DNA of 64,000 nt. Source: Streptococcus pyogenes (GTDB lineage: Bacteria; Bacillota; Bacilli; Lactobacillales; Streptococcaceae). How positions within the stretch are numbered: position 1 is the first letter of the stretch; every line of letters starts with the position of its first letter. Shown piece after piece: positions 27,750 to 39,786 of the stretch. The notes under the pieces are model-generated. The model searched no databases and was not told where the DNA came from. It was given only the letters and a program-made list of their open reading frames with translations. The translations under genes were made by a program, and so were the position numbers. Location of the stretch: the NCBI RefSeq assembly GCF_002055535.1, contig NZ_LN831034.1, positions 744,001 to 808,000 of the forward strand. Reading direction: 5' to 3'.

Positions 27750-27780
27750 AAAGGCTATAGATTCGATTTTAGCCTTTTGA
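27750..27780 (+). terminator. Terminator after apt
   Basis: AAAGGCT (27751-27756 with a flanking A) pairs with AGCCTTT (27771-27777) around a loop of about 13 bases, with T residues following. Confidence 0.6.
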
Positions 27781-27790
27781 TTGAGGGATT

Positions 27791-28474
27791 ATGAGTTTTT
27801 TAGAACATTATAAGTCAGGTAATTTGGTTATCCCAAGTGCCTTGCTTTTTCATTACAAAGATCTTTTTAAGAGCTCAGATGATTTTTTGGTCTGGCAGTT
27901 TTTCTATCTTCAAAATACGACAAAGCGAGACGACTTAGCACCCAGTCAAATTGCTCATGCGCTTGGAAAATCAGTTGCTGATATTAATAAAATCATTTCA
28001 TCTTTGACTAATCAAGGGCTTTTAGATATGCGGACAATTGAACTTACTGGAGAAATTGAAATTATTTTTGATGCGAGTCCTGTGTTAGCCAAGTTAGATC
28101 AATTGTTTGTCAGTCAAACGGCAACTGAAATTGACAAACAAGAAACACCAAATCATTTCAAACGATTAGTTGATGAATTTGAACGTGAACTAGGACGATT
28201 CTTGAGTCCTTTTGAGTTAGAAGATCTTGAAAAAACGCTTCGTGATGATAAAACAGATCCTGATTTGATACGAGAAGCTTTAAAAGAAGCTGTCTTCAAC
28301 GGCAAAACAAATTGGAAATATATCCAGGCTATCTTACGTAATTGGCGAAAAGAAGGTATTGTTAATCTTCGACAAGTAGAAGAACGTAGACGTGTTAGAG
28401 AAGGCGAAGATCTTTCTCAAGTGACGATATCAGAGGATTTTCTATCTGCGATGAATTTATGGAGTGATTCATGA
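27791..28474 (+). CDS. dnaD: DnaD domain protein
   Basis: DnaD-type proteins help load the replicative helicase at oriC and at restart sites in Firmicutes. This 227-residue protein has an N-terminal winged-helix-like half (to about residue 100) and a C-terminal DDBH2/DnaB_2-like half containing the YxxxILRNWRKEG motif. The start follows GAGGG. It overlaps nth by four bases (ATGA), the same dnaD-nth order as in Bacillus subtilis. Confidence 0.88.
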   Translation: MSFLEHYKSGNLVIPSALLFHYKDLFKSSDDFLVWQFFYLQNTTKRDDLAPSQIAHALGKSVADINKIISSLTNQGLLDMRTIELTGEIEIIFDASPVLAKLDQLFVSQTATEIDKQETPNHFKRLVDEFERELGRFLSPFELEDLEKTLRDDKTDPDLIREALKEAVFNGKTNWKYIQAILRNWRKEGIVNLRQVEERRRVREGEDLSQVTISEDFLSAMNLWSDS

Positions 28475-29127
28475 GAATTGGAAAAGCAAGATTAGCAAAA
28501 GTCCTGACCATCATTGGTCAAATGTTTCCTGAGGCTAAGGGAGAGTTAGACTGGGAAACACCTTTTCAATTGTTGATTGCGGTGATTTTATCAGCTCAAA
28601 CGACAGATAAGGCCGTCAATAAGGTAACTCCTGGACTATGGCAGTCTTATCCAGAAATAGAAGACTTAGCTTTTGCTGAACTTTCTGATGTTGAAAATGC
28701 TCTGAGAACGATTGGACTCTATAAAAATAAGGCCAAAAATATCATTAAAACTGCTCAGGCTATTCGTGATGATTTTAAGGGTCAAGTGCCAAAAACCCAC
28801 AAAGAGCTTGAAAGTTTACCGGGTGTTGGCCGAAAAACAGCCAATGTGGTGCTGGCAGAGGTTTATGGTGTTCCAGCTATTGCGGTTGATACTCATGTGG
28901 CTAGAGTCTCAAAGAGGCTCAATATTTCATCGCCAGATGCCGATGTCAAGCAGATTGAAGCAGATTTGATGGCTAAAATTCCAAAGAAAGATTGGATTAT
29001 TACTCACCATCGATTGATTTTTTTTGGACGCTACCATTGTTTAGCCAAAAAACCAAAATGTGAGATTTGTCCCGTTCAGTCTTACTGCAAGTACTATCAA
29101 GATACTTATGGAAAATCGAAAGCCTAG
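28471..29127 (+). CDS. nth: Endonuclease III
   Basis: Nth is a DNA glycosylase/AP lyase that removes oxidised pyrimidines. The 218-residue protein has the helix-hairpin-helix LPGVGRKTA with catalytic Lys122, catalytic Asp140 in AVDTHV, and the iron-sulphur cluster ligands Cys190, Cys197, Cys200 and Cys206 (C-x6-C-x2-C-x5-C). It is translationally coupled to dnaD. A hairpin follows the stop. Confidence 0.96.
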   Translation: MRIGKARLAKVLTIIGQMFPEAKGELDWETPFQLLIAVILSAQTTDKAVNKVTPGLWQSYPEIEDLAFAELSDVENALRTIGLYKNKAKNIIKTAQAIRDDFKGQVPKTHKELESLPGVGRKTANVVLAEVYGVPAIAVDTHVARVSKRLNISSPDADVKQIEADLMAKIPKKDWIITHHRLIFFGRYHCLAKKPKCEICPVQSYCKYYQDTYGKSKA

Positions 29128-29147
29128 CCTTTGGTTTTCTTTTTTTA
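29111..29147 (+). terminator. Terminator after nth
   Basis: GAAAATCGAAAG and CTTTGGTTTTC arms (imperfect) surround CCTAGC and are followed by TTTTTTT. The 5' arm overlaps the last nth codons. Confidence 0.6.
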
Positions 29148-29159
29148 TGGAGGTAATTT

Positions 29160-29168
29160 TGCTATAAT
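29160..29168 (+). promoter_or_regulatory. Extended -10 promoter of trmK
   Basis: TG-C-TATAAT (29160-29168) lies right after the nth terminator and 31 bases before the trmK ATG. Confidence 0.65.
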
Positions 29169-29198
29169 AGAACCATTACGTTTTAGAAAGAAATCAAG

Positions 29199-30663
<1,465 letters not shown>

Positions 30664-30702
30664 GCTGTTAAGGTCTTAAAATAAGATAAAAGGATACCAG
30701 GA

Positions 30703-31809
30703 ATGAAAATAGCCATTATTGGGGCGGGGATTGTAGGATCAACCGCCGCTTATTATTTACAACAAAGTGGTCAAAAAGAAGTTACCATTTTTGACCATGG
30801 TCAAGGACAAGCCACTAAGGCAGCTGCTGGTATTATTAGTCCTTGGTTTTCAAAGCGTCGCAATAAAGTTTGGTACCGCATGGCTCGTTTAGGAGCGGAC
30901 TTTTATCAGCAATTAATCAATGACCTCAAAGAAGATGGTTTTGCAACAGATTTTTATCAGCAAAATGGCATCTATGTTTTAAAAAAGCAGGAAGAAAAAC
31001 TAAGAGATCTTTATGAATTAGCGTTAGCAAGAAAGGTAGAATCACCGATTATTGGTGAGTTAGCCATTAAAAATCGTAAAGAACTGGGGAATGATTTTAA
31101 AGGATTGATTGGCTTTGATAACTGTCTGTACGCTTCAGGAGCTGCTAGAGTGGAGGGAGCCGCTTTATGTGAGACATTACTCAAGGCTAGTGGTTATCCA
31201 GTTATTCGCCAAAAAGTCACTCTGAAACAGCAAGGAAGTGGTTATGAGATTGCTGGTCATTATTTTGATCAGGTCATTCTGGCAGCAGGAGCATGGCTAC
31301 CTGACTTATTGAGGCCTTTAGGCTATCAGGTTGATGTGCGACCACAAAAGGGACAACTCTTGGATTATGACGTTCATCACATCATCAGCGACACTTATCC
31401 AGTTGTTATGCCAGAAGGTGAAATAGATCTTATTCCTTTTAACCAAGGTAAGATTTCTGTTGGTACGAGTCACGAAAATGATAAAGGTTATGATTTGGAG
31501 CCTGATTGGCAGGTTTTAGAAAAACTTGAAATGCAAGCTCTTACTTATTTGCCGTTATTAAAAGAAGCTACTCAAAAAACGTGTCGTGTAGGAATAAGAG
31601 CTTATACCAGTGATTATTCTCCTTTTTATGGTCAGGTTTCAGGATTGAAGAACCTTTATACAGCTAGTGGTTTAGGGTCATCGGGATTAACAGTTGGACC
31701 TTTGATTGGCTATGAATTAGCTCAATTATTGCTAGGACACGAAGGACTTTTGACGCCTAGCGACTATTCTCCTGAGCCTTACCTTTTGCGGTCTACTGGT
31801 AAAGCGTGA
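30703..31809 (+). CDS. FAD-dependent oxidoreductase (DAO family, DadA/ThiO-like)
   Basis: A 368-residue protein of the D-amino-acid oxidase superfamily. The dinucleotide-binding motif GAGIVGSTAAYYL is at residues 7-19; the ATKAAAGIISPW segment and a C-terminal ASGLGSSGLTVGP flavin motif are typical. Possible substrates are glycine, sarcosine or a D-amino acid; no thiamine or amino-acid genes nearby narrow this. It follows the Nif3-like gene by 39 bases and is probably the last gene of that transcript. The rml promoter overlaps its stop codon. Confidence 0.85.
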   Translation: MKIAIIGAGIVGSTAAYYLQQSGQKEVTIFDHGQGQATKAAAGIISPWFSKRRNKVWYRMARLGADFYQQLINDLKEDGFATDFYQQNGIYVLKKQEEKLRDLYELALARKVESPIIGELAIKNRKELGNDFKGLIGFDNCLYASGAARVEGAALCETLLKASGYPVIRQKVTLKQQGSGYEIAGHYFDQVILAAGAWLPDLLRPLGYQVDVRPQKGQLLDYDVHHIISDTYPVVMPEGEIDLIPFNQGKISVGTSHENDKGYDLEPDWQVLEKLEMQALTYLPLLKEATQKTCRVGIRAYTSDYSPFYGQVSGLKNLYTASGLGSSGLTVGPLIGYELAQLLLGHEGLLTPSDYSPEPYLLRSTGKA

Positions 31810-31834
31810 CACTGCTTTCAAAAAATGATAGAAT
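31806..31834 (+). promoter_or_regulatory. rmlACB promoter
   Basis: GTGACA (31806-31811, one mismatch to the -35 consensus) and TAGAAT (31829-31834) have a 17-base spacer, with TG making the -10 extended. The -35 overlaps the stop codon of the preceding oxidoreductase. Confidence 0.75.
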
Positions 31835-31866
31835 GATAGGGTATATAGAAGAATAGGAGCACTACT

Positions 31867-32736
31867 ATGAAAGGTATTATTCTTGCAGGAGGTTCAGGGA
31901 CACGCTTGTATCCACTGACCCGTGCCGCATCTAAACAGTTGATGCCCATTTATGACAAACCAATGATTTATTACCCATTGTCAACCTTGATGTTGGCAGG
32001 GATTAAAGATGTTTTAATCATTTCAACTCCCCAAGATCTTCCTCGTTTCGAAGAATTGCTAGGAGACGGGTCAGAATTTGGCATTAGCTTATCCTATAAG
32101 GAACAACCAAGCCCAGATGGTTTAGCACAAGCTTTCATTATTGGAGAGGAGTTTATCGGTGATGACCGTGTTGCTCTTATTTTAGGAGATAATATTTACC
32201 ACGGTAATGGCCTCACTAAAATGCTTCAAAAGGCAGCTGCCAAAGAAAAAGGAGCCACCGTTTTTGGTTATCAAGTGAAAGACCCTGAGCGCTTTGGAGT
32301 GGTGGAATTTGATGAGAACATGAATGCTATCTCTATCGAAGAAAAACCAGAAGTGCCTAAGTCTCACTTTGCAGTGACTGGACTTTATTTCTATGACAAT
32401 GACGTGGTAGAGATTGCTAAAAACATTAAACCAAGCGCGCGTGGTGAGTTGGAAATTACAGACGTCAACAAGGCTTACTTGGAACGTGGTGACCTCTCCG
32501 TTGAATTGATGGGGCGTGGTTTTGCATGGTTAGACACTGGAACGCATGAAAGTCTACTTGAAGCGGCTCAATATATTGAAACTGTTCAACGCTTGCAAAA
32601 CGCTCAAGTGGCAAATCTGGAAGAAATTGCCTATCGCATGGGCTATATCAGTAAAGAAGATGTCCATAAATTGGCGCAATCTTTAAAGAAAAACGAATAC
32701 GGGCAATACTTGCTTCGTTTGATTGGAGAAGCTTAA
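31867..32736 (+). CDS. rmlA: Glucose-1-phosphate thymidylyltransferase
   Basis: RmlA makes dTDP-glucose from dTTP and glucose 1-phosphate, the first step to dTDP-L-rhamnose. The 289-residue protein starts [20 protein letters not shown], the nucleotidyltransferase signature, with LGDNIYHG and the EEKP segment following. In group A streptococci the product feeds the polyrhamnose backbone of the group carbohydrate. It has its own strong promoter and overlaps rmlC by one base (TAATG). Confidence 0.96.
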   Translation: MKGIILAGGSGTRLYPLTRAASKQLMPIYDKPMIYYPLSTLMLAGIKDVLIISTPQDLPRFEELLGDGSEFGISLSYKEQPSPDGLAQAFIIGEEFIGDDRVALILGDNIYHGNGLTKMLQKAAAKEKGATVFGYQVKDPERFGVVEFDENMNAISIEEKPEVPKSHFAVTGLYFYDNDVVEIAKNIKPSARGELEITDVNKAYLERGDLSVELMGRGFAWLDTGTHESLLEAAQYIETVQRLQNAQVANLEEIAYRMGYISKEDVHKLAQSLKKNEYGQYLLRLIGEA

Positions 32737-33329
32737 TGACAGAAACTTTTTTTGACAAACCATTGGCTTGCCGAGAAATCAAAGAAATCCCAGGCTTACT
32801 AGAGTTTGATATTCCTGTTCGTGGGGATAATCGTGGCTGGTTTAAAGAAAATTTCCAAAAAGAAAAAATGTTGCCAATTGGCTTTCCAGAACGTTTTTTT
32901 GAGGAAGGAAAACTACAAAACAACGTTTCTTTTTCACGTCAGCATGTGCTGCGTGGACTTCATGCTGAACCTTGGGATAAATACATCTCAGTTGCTGATG
33001 ATGGCAAGGTTTTAGGAGCTTGGGTTGATCTTCGTGAGGGAGAGACTTTTGGAAACGTCTACCAGACAGTGATTGATGCTTCAAAAGGAATGTTTGTTCC
33101 TAGAGGGGTTGCTAATGGCTTTCAAGTTCTTTCAGAGACTGTCTCTTACAGTTATCTTGTCAATGACTACTGGGCTCTTGACTTGAAACCTAAGTATGCT
33201 TTTGTAAACTATGCTGACCCAAGTCTTGGGATTACTTGGGAAAATCTAGCAGCTGCAGAAGTTTCTGAAGCAGATAAAAACCATCCTCTTCTTAGTGATG
33301 TCAAACCACTGAAACCAAAAGACCTATAG
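32736..33329 (+). CDS. rmlC: dTDP-4-dehydrorhamnose 3,5-epimerase family protein
   Basis: RmlC epimerises dTDP-4-keto-6-deoxyglucose at C3 and C5. The 197-residue cupin is of the longer variant. The pathway motifs are visible: DNRGWFKENFQ, NNVSFSR, and RGLHAEPWDKY with the catalytic histidine. It is translationally coupled to rmlA. A 243-base non-coding interval separates it from rmlB, which may or may not share the transcript. Confidence 0.93.
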   Translation: MTETFFDKPLACREIKEIPGLLEFDIPVRGDNRGWFKENFQKEKMLPIGFPERFFEEGKLQNNVSFSRQHVLRGLHAEPWDKYISVADDGKVLGAWVDLREGETFGNVYQTVIDASKGMFVPRGVANGFQVLSETVSYSYLVNDYWALDLKPKYAFVNYADPSLGITWENLAAAEVSEADKNHPLLSDVKPLKPKDL

Positions 33330-34613
<1,284 letters not shown>

Positions 34614-34618
34614 AACAT

Positions 34619-34670
34619 TAAAGAACCTTGTCATATCAACGATAATTGATATGACAAGGTTCTTTTGATA
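34619..34670 (+). terminator. Long-stem terminator after rmlB
   Basis: AAGAACCTTGTCATATCAA (34621-34639) is perfectly repeated in inverse at 34646-34664 around a six-base loop, then TTTT. This is one of the longest perfect stems in the window. Confidence 0.9.
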
Positions 34671-34795
34671 GTTTAAATTGATGTTTTTCATTGTAGGCTC
34701 TTATCTACACTTTTTTAAGGCATCTTTAGAAGGTTTTGAGCGTGACTAAGTATTCACACTTTGACTCATAAAATGATAGCATATTTTCTAGAGAT

Positions 34796-34804
34796 TGGTA
34801 TAAT
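34796..34804 (+). promoter_or_regulatory. Extended -10 promoter of the NUDIX gene
   Basis: TG-G-TATAAT (34796-34804), about 30 bases before the ATG at 34834. Confidence 0.6.
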
Positions 34805-34833
34805 AGAAACAAAGATGGAAAGGAAAGAGATAG

Positions 34834-35310
34834 ATGACTCAATTAGCAACCATTTGTTACATTGATAATGGCGATTCTTTGCTATTATTACACCGCAATA
34901 AAAAAGAAAATGATGTCCACAAAGGCAAGTGGATTTCAGTTGGGGGTAAGCTCGAGGCTGGTGAGACCCCAGATGAGTGTGCCCGTCGTGAGATTTTAGA
35001 GGAAACCCATTTGACTGTTACAGAGATGGCCTTTAAAGGAATCATTACTTTTCCAGAATTTACCCCTGGTCATGACTGGTATACCTATGTTTTTAAAGTA
35101 ACAGGATTTGAAGGAGACCTCATTTCAGATGAAGAGTCACGAGAAGGAACCTTGGAATGGGTACCTTACGATCAAGTGTTGGAAAAGCCAACTTGGGAAG
35201 GTGATTATGACATTTTTAAATGGATTTTAGAAGACCGTTCTTTTTTCTCTGCCAAATTTACCTATGACCAAAACAACCAACTCATGGATAAATCTGTGAC
35301 CTTTTATTGA
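34834..35310 (+). CDS. mutX: NUDIX hydrolase, MutT/MutX-like 8-oxo-dGTP diphosphatase
   Basis: A 158-residue NUDIX protein. The Nudix box is complete: GKLEAGETPDECARREILEE around residues 39-58. Such proteins clear oxidised nucleotides such as 8-oxo-dGTP; the streptococcal homologue is called MutX. The specificity is inferred from overall resemblance, not proven. The ATG follows GGAAAGAG. The downstream transporter gene begins 57 bases later and may be co-transcribed. Confidence 0.85.
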   Translation: MTQLATICYIDNGDSLLLLHRNKKENDVHKGKWISVGGKLEAGETPDECARREILEETHLTVTEMAFKGIITFPEFTPGHDWYTYVFKVTGFEGDLISDEESREGTLEWVPYDQVLEKPTWEGDYDIFKWILEDRSFFSAKFTYDQNNQLMDKSVTFY

Positions 35311-35367
35311 TTTACCCAGGTTACCAGTAAAACCTATCATTTTCCCAAAGAAAGGAACCCTATCTTA

Positions 35368-36549
35368 ATGCCCTTAATACCTGAAAAGTCTAGAACAGAT
35401 AGCTTATTTTACAAATGGTTTTTAAATAATCAAGCTACCATGGCTTTAGTAATAACACTTTTAGCCTTTTTAACGATTTTTGTTTTTACTAAAATCTCTT
35501 TTTTATTTATGCCAGTGATTTCTTTTTTTGCGGTCATCATGTTGCCCTTGGTTATTTCGACCATTCTGTATTATCTGACCAAACCCTTAGTTGACCTTAT
35601 TAATCACTTGGGCCCGAATCGTACCACCTCTATTTTTATTGTTTTTGGTTTGATTACCTTACTTTTTGTCTGGGCGATTTCAGGCTTTGTTCCCATGGTA
35701 CAGACCCAACTTACCAGTTTTATTGAGGATCTGCCCAAATACGTGGGCAAGGTCAATGAAGAAGCCAATAAACTTCTTGAAAATGAATGGTTAGTCAGCT
35801 ATAAGCCCCAACTCCAAGACATGCTTACCCATACAAGTCAAAAGGCTTTGGATTACGCGCAAAGTTTTTCAAAAAATGCTATTGACTGGGCTGGTAATTT
35901 TGCTGGTGCCATTGCTCGGATTACCGTGGCTATTATTATTTCGCCCTTTATTCTCTTTTATTTTTTACGAGACAGTAGCCACATGAAAAATGGCCTTGTG
36001 AATGTCTTACCTCTCAAATTACGGGTGCCTATGGTTCGAGTCTTGGGAGATATTAACAAGCAATTATCAGGCTATGTGCAAGGGCAGGTTACGGTTGCAA
36101 TTGTTGTCGGCTTTATGTTTTCTATCATGTTTAGCCTTGTGGGACTGAAATATGCCATCACTTTTGGGATTATTGCTGGCTTTCTTAACATGATACCTTA
36201 CTTAGGAAGTTTCCTTGCCATGATACCTGTTGTGATTATGGCTATGGTACAAGGCCCATTTATGTTGGTTAAGGTGCTTGTTATCTTTATGATTGAGCAA
36301 ACCATCGAAGGGCGTTTTGTAGCACCGCTTGTTTTGGGAAATAAGCTGAGCATTCATCCTATTACCATTATGTTCTTGTTATTGACTGCAGGCTCTATGT
36401 TTGGTGTCTGGGGTGTTTTCCTTGTCATCCCAATCTACGCTTCTGTCAAAGTTGTGATTAAAGAATTATTTGACTGGTACAAAAAAGTTAGCGGTTTGTA
36501 TGACGAAGAAGTATTGGTGATTGAGGAGGTTAAGGACCATGTTAAATAG
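35368..36549 (+). CDS. AI-2E family transporter (YtvI/PerM-like)
   Basis: A 393-residue membrane protein with the AI-2E exporter layout: two or three N-terminal helices, a large extracytoplasmic segment (about residues 110-190), then four or five more helices ending in a cytoplasmic tail. The motif IPYLGSF-type turn is seen as MIPYLGSFLAMIP. Members move autoinducer-2, sodium or other small solutes; the substrate here is unknown. The tail overlaps the next gene by 11 bases, so the pair is translationally coupled. Confidence 0.85.
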   Translation: MPLIPEKSRTDSLFYKWFLNNQATMALVITLLAFLTIFVFTKISFLFMPVISFFAVIMLPLVISTILYYLTKPLVDLINHLGPNRTTSIFIVFGLITLLFVWAISGFVPMVQTQLTSFIEDLPKYVGKVNEEANKLLENEWLVSYKPQLQDMLTHTSQKALDYAQSFSKNAIDWAGNFAGAIARITVAIIISPFILFYFLRDSSHMKNGLVNVLPLKLRVPMVRVLGDINKQLSGYVQGQVTVAIVVGFMFSIMFSLVGLKYAITFGIIAGFLNMIPYLGSFLAMIPVVIMAMVQGPFMLVKVLVIFMIEQTIEGRFVAPLVLGNKLSIHPITIMFLLLTAGSMFGVWGVFLVIPIYASVKVVIKELFDWYKKVSGLYDEEVLVIEEVKDHVK

Positions 36550-37786
36550 TGAAAAAATGATTGCTTCCTTGGATCAGCAAGACCTAGCGCACGCTGAAAA
36601 ATATTTCCAAAAAGCTTTAAAAGAAGATGATGCAGATAGTTTAATCGCCTTAGGAGAATACTTAGAAAGTATAGGTTTTTTGCCACATGCCAAGCGTATT
36701 TATTTGCAGTTAGCTGATGATTACCCAGAACTCAATATAAATTTAGCTCAGATTGCAGCAGAAGACGACGCCATTGAAGAAGCTTTCTTGTATTTGGATA
36801 AGGTTTCAAAAGATAGCCCCAATTATTTGTCAGCTCTCTTAGTAATGGCTGACCTCTATGACATGGAAGGACTGACAGAGGTGGCGCGTGAAAAATTGCT
36901 TCAAGCAGTGGGCATCAGCCCAGAGCCATTGGTCATTTTTGGTTTGGCAGAAATTGACATGTCCTTGCAGCATTTTAAAGAAGCTATTGATTACTATGCA
37001 CAGTTAGACAATCGTCAAATCCTTGAATTGACAGGTATTTCCACTTATCAACGCATTGGACGAGCCTATGCTAGCTTAGGGAAATTTGAGGCAGCCATCG
37101 AATTCTTGGAAAAGGCCGTGGCCATTGAATACGAAGATGAAACTGTTTTTGAATTGGCGACCCTCATGTATGACCAAGAAAATTATCAAAAAGCCAATCT
37201 TTACTTTAAACAGTTGGAAACCATCAATCCAGATTATCCAGGTTATGAATATGGTTATGCTTTGAGTCTTCATGAAGAGCATAAGACGTCAGAAGCTTTG
37301 CGCTTGGTTCAACAGGGCCTACGTAAAAATGCATTTGACAGTCAATTATTATTACTAGCATCGCAGCTTTCTTATGAATTACACGATAGGCAGAATGCTG
37401 AAAATTACCTGCTTCAAGCAAAGGAAGTAGCTGTTGATGACGAAGAGATTCTCATGCGTTTAGTGACCCTTTATTTTGATGCCGAGCGTTTTGAGGAGGT
37501 TATTGCTCTTAATCGTGAGACGATTGATAATGTCTTAACCAAATGGACCATTGCAAAGGCTTACCACGCCTTGGAACAAGAAGAAGTTGCCTTGGCTCTT
37601 TATAATGAGATTTCGGCTGATTTGGCAGAAAATCCAGAGTTTTTACAGGATTATGCCTATTTATTAAGGGAGTTTGGCCAGTTTCACAAGGCTATCCAAA
37701 TGGCTACCGCTTACCTCAGACAAGTGCCTGATGATGTGAATATGCAAGACTTTCTTGACCATATCAAGCACCAACAATCAGAATAA
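36539..37786 (+). CDS. TPR-repeat protein
   Basis: A 415-residue soluble protein made of tetratricopeptide repeats from near residue 15 to the end (for example AHAEKYFQKAL, KEAIDYYAQL, GKFEAAIEFLEKAV, EVALALYNEI). Such proteins mediate protein contacts; no enzyme motif is seen. The ATG at 36539 follows GGAGGTTAAGGA and lies in the end of the transporter gene. It ends at a terminator shared with the convergent rqcH gene. Confidence 0.85.
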   Translation: MLNSEKMIASLDQQDLAHAEKYFQKALKEDDADSLIALGEYLESIGFLPHAKRIYLQLADDYPELNINLAQIAAEDDAIEEAFLYLDKVSKDSPNYLSALLVMADLYDMEGLTEVAREKLLQAVGISPEPLVIFGLAEIDMSLQHFKEAIDYYAQLDNRQILELTGISTYQRIGRAYASLGKFEAAIEFLEKAVAIEYEDETVFELATLMYDQENYQKANLYFKQLETINPDYPGYEYGYALSLHEEHKTSEALRLVQQGLRKNAFDSQLLLLASQLSYELHDRQNAENYLLQAKEVAVDDEEILMRLVTLYFDAERFEEVIALNRETIDNVLTKWTIAKAYHALEQEEVALALYNEISADLAENPEFLQDYAYLLREFGQFHKAIQMATAYLRQVPDDVNMQDFLDHIKHQQSE

Positions 37787-37836
37787 AAAAACAGTTCTCC
37801 TAGGGGAAATAACTTTCCTAGGAGAGCTGTTTTTTA
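37785..37836. terminator. Bidirectional terminator between the TPR gene and rqcH
   Basis: AAAACAGTTCTCCTAGG pairs with CCTAGGAGAGCTGTTTT (one mismatch) and has A and T runs on both sides. Confidence 0.9.
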
Positions 37837-37844
37837 GTTGCTTA

Positions 37845-39497
37845 TCAGGATAATTTCATAGAGAGAATTTTGGCTTGGTCAGGAGTAACCCGTAAAGTTT
37901 TTTGACCAGTATAAGTCACAAATCCTGGCTTGGCGCCACTAGGTTTGTGTAATTTTTTAGCTTCAATCATATCGACCTGAACGAGATTTGATAACCTAGC
38001 TTTCGAATAATAAGCAGCTAGTTCGGCAGCATCAGTTTTAACCTCGTCACTTGGGTCAAGATTGTCTTTGATGATGACATGACTTCCAGGGATATCCTTA
38101 GCATGGAACCAGAGTTCTCCTTTTTTAGCCATTTTAAAGGTGAGTTCTTCATTTTGCAAGTTATTGCGTCCCACCATGAGAATGGTTGTTCCATCTGAAG
38201 CCAGGTACTGCTCAGGCTTTTTACGTTTATGGCGTTTGTCTCTTTGGCGACTTTTCAAAAAGCCAGCCTGATATAATTCTTCGCGAATATCTTCGATGTC
38301 GTCGATACTTGCTTGAGATAAATTGTAGTCTACGCTCTCAAAGTAAGTAATACTTTGCTTGGTATCGGCAATCAATCCAGATAAGTGTTTGACAGCTTCT
38401 TTTAGCTTTTGGTATTTTTTAAAATAACGTTGAGCATTTTGATTTGGTGTCAGAGCCTTGTCTAAGGCAATCTCAATTTTTTCCCCTGTATAATAATTGT
38501 CTAAAATCACAGAGTCTTGGTTGTTTGGGACCAGACTGAGGTAGGTGGTCAATAATTCTCCTTTTTGACGGAACAACTCAGCATTTTCAGTGGCTAGCAG
38601 CTCAGCTTCTTGCTTACTTAGCTTGTTGCGATTTTTGTCCAGTTCAGTTTGCACACGGTGGATCAAATCACTGGCTTGCTGATTGATACGGTCACGCTCA
38701 GCCTTGTCTTGATAAAAGTGGTCAAGCATGTCAGACAAAGTCTCAAACGTCGCATGACTATCTGAGAAAAGAACAGGCGCAAAAGAAGCTGTGGTCAGAT
38801 TTGCCTGAGTAGGTCTAGCAAAAAACTCACGGAACCGTTTTAATTTGTCTGTGGTCAGAAGCTCGGCCAACTCTTTTGCGGTGTCTCGCCCCAAACCTTG
38901 AAAATGCTGTTGCAAGCTTTTAACTGTTAGTTCTTGTGTTTGGAGGATTTCAAATAGAGGCACATCTGTAATTGTAAAAGGATTAACAGCAGCTGTTTTA
39001 GGAGGCTCAATGTAGGTAGAGCCAGGTAAAATGGTGCGGTAAGAGTTTTGTGAAAAACCAACATGTTTAATGGATTCGATGATTTTATTTTCTGCACGGT
39101 CCACCAAGATGATATTACTGTGCTTCCCCATGATTTCAATGATTAGGGTTGCCTGAATAGCATCTCCGATTTCATTTTTATTAGATACCTTGATTTCGAT
39201 AATGCGGTCATTATCAATCTGTTCTAACTGCTCAATGACTGCACCCTGGAGGTATTTACGCATAATCATGGTAAAGGTATTAGGTACCTGAGGATTTTGA
39301 AAGTCTGCTTGGGTGATTTGTACCCTTCCAAAAACAGGATGGGCAGACAATAGCAATTTATAATTCTTGCGATGGTTACGAATGGTTAAGACAAGTTCCC
39401 GTTCAAAGGGTTGATTGACCTTTTGGATACGACCGTAAAGCAAGTTCTCTTTTAATTCGTTGGTTAAATGGTGTAAGAAAAAGCCGTCAAAAGACAT
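37845..39497 (-). CDS. rqcH: RqcH/NFACT protein (FBP54/PavA fibronectin-binding family)
   Basis: NFACT-family protein that, as RqcH, recruits alanyl-tRNA to stalled 50S subunits and adds C-terminal Ala tails. In streptococci the same family was first described as the fibronectin-binding proteins Fbp54 and PavA. The 550-residue length from the ATG at 39497 (GGAG upstream) is usual; the frame is open 26 codons further without a ribosome site. Parts visible are the NFACT-N domain starting MSFDGFFLHHLTNEL, a coiled-coil middle (about 270-430) and the NFACT-R domain with GRNNLQNEELTF and HAKDIPGSHVII. No signal peptide or wall anchor is present. Confidence 0.93.
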   Translation of the reverse strand: MSFDGFFLHHLTNELKENLLYGRIQKVNQPFERELVLTIRNHRKNYKLLLSAHPVFGRVQITQADFQNPQVPNTFTMIMRKYLQGAVIEQLEQIDNDRIIEIKVSNKNEIGDAIQATLIIEIMGKHSNIILVDRAENKIIESIKHVGFSQNSYRTILPGSTYIEPPKTAAVNPFTITDVPLFEILQTQELTVKSLQQHFQGLGRDTAKELAELLTTDKLKRFREFFARPTQANLTTASFAPVLFSDSHATFETLSDMLDHFYQDKAERDRINQQASDLIHRVQTELDKNRNKLSKQEAELLATENAELFRQKGELLTTYLSLVPNNQDSVILDNYYTGEKIEIALDKALTPNQNAQRYFKKYQKLKEAVKHLSGLIADTKQSITYFESVDYNLSQASIDDIEDIREELYQAGFLKSRQRDKRHKRKKPEQYLASDGTTILMVGRNNLQNEELTFKMAKKGELWFHAKDIPGSHVIIKDNLDPSDEVKTDAAELAAYYSKARLSNLVQVDMIEAKKLHKPSGAKPGFVTYTGQKTLRVTPDQAKILSMKLS

Positions 39498-39569
39498 GGT
39501 TTCTCCTTTCTGAATTCTAATCTCTTCATTATACCACAAATACTTGACTAAAAATATGGACGAAAGAGC

Positions 39570-39597
39570 TTGCAATTTTTTTGATTTAGGTTATAAT
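39570..39597 (+). promoter_or_regulatory. Promoter of the trp leader and trpX
   Basis: TTGCAA (39570-39575) and TATAAT (39592-39597) are spaced by 16 bases, giving a start near 39604 and the leader peptide ATG 20 bases later. Confidence 0.8.
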
Positions 39598-39625
39598 GTT
39601 AAAAAAACGAGAAAGGAAGTCAATG

Positions 39626-39673
39626 ATGGTAAAAACACAACACTTAGCAAATTGGCAAAGCTGGCATAGATAA
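39626..39673 (+). CDS. trpL: Tryptophan leader peptide (15 residues)
   Basis: A 15-codon ORF, MVKTQHLANWQSWHR, with its own GAAAGGAAG ribosome site (39610-39618). Two Trp codons at 39653-39655 and 39662-39664 are separated by only two codons and the stop follows two codons later. An in-frame ATG one codon upstream (39623) is an alternative start. Two Trp in 15 residues, a following set of alternative hairpins and a terminator, and a downstream transporter of the TrpX type together mark it as an attenuation leader peptide. Confidence 0.85.
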   Translation: MVKTQHLANWQSWHR

Positions 39674-39786
39674 GTTGTGTTTATGAATTGGCATAGATAC
39701 GACTTTTAGAGTACTTCTAAAAAGATATCTATGCGCTGACATTGGATTTCACAAGAGCGCCTAGTAATCATTACTAAGTGCTTTTT
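39664..39786 (+). promoter_or_regulatory. Transcription attenuator of the TrpXYZ transporter
   Basis: GCATAGATA occurs twice (39664-39672, over the last leader codons and stop; and 39691-39699) and both copies can pair with TATCTATGC (39726-39734). GCGCT (39733-39737) can also pair with AGCGC (39756-39760), the 5' arm of the terminator. The terminator is AGCGCCTAGTAA (39756-39767) with TTACTAAGTGCT (39771-39782), then TTTTTC. A ribosome stalled at the Trp codons would mask copy one and so shift the pairing. The exact order of states needs folding or genetics. Confidence 0.82.
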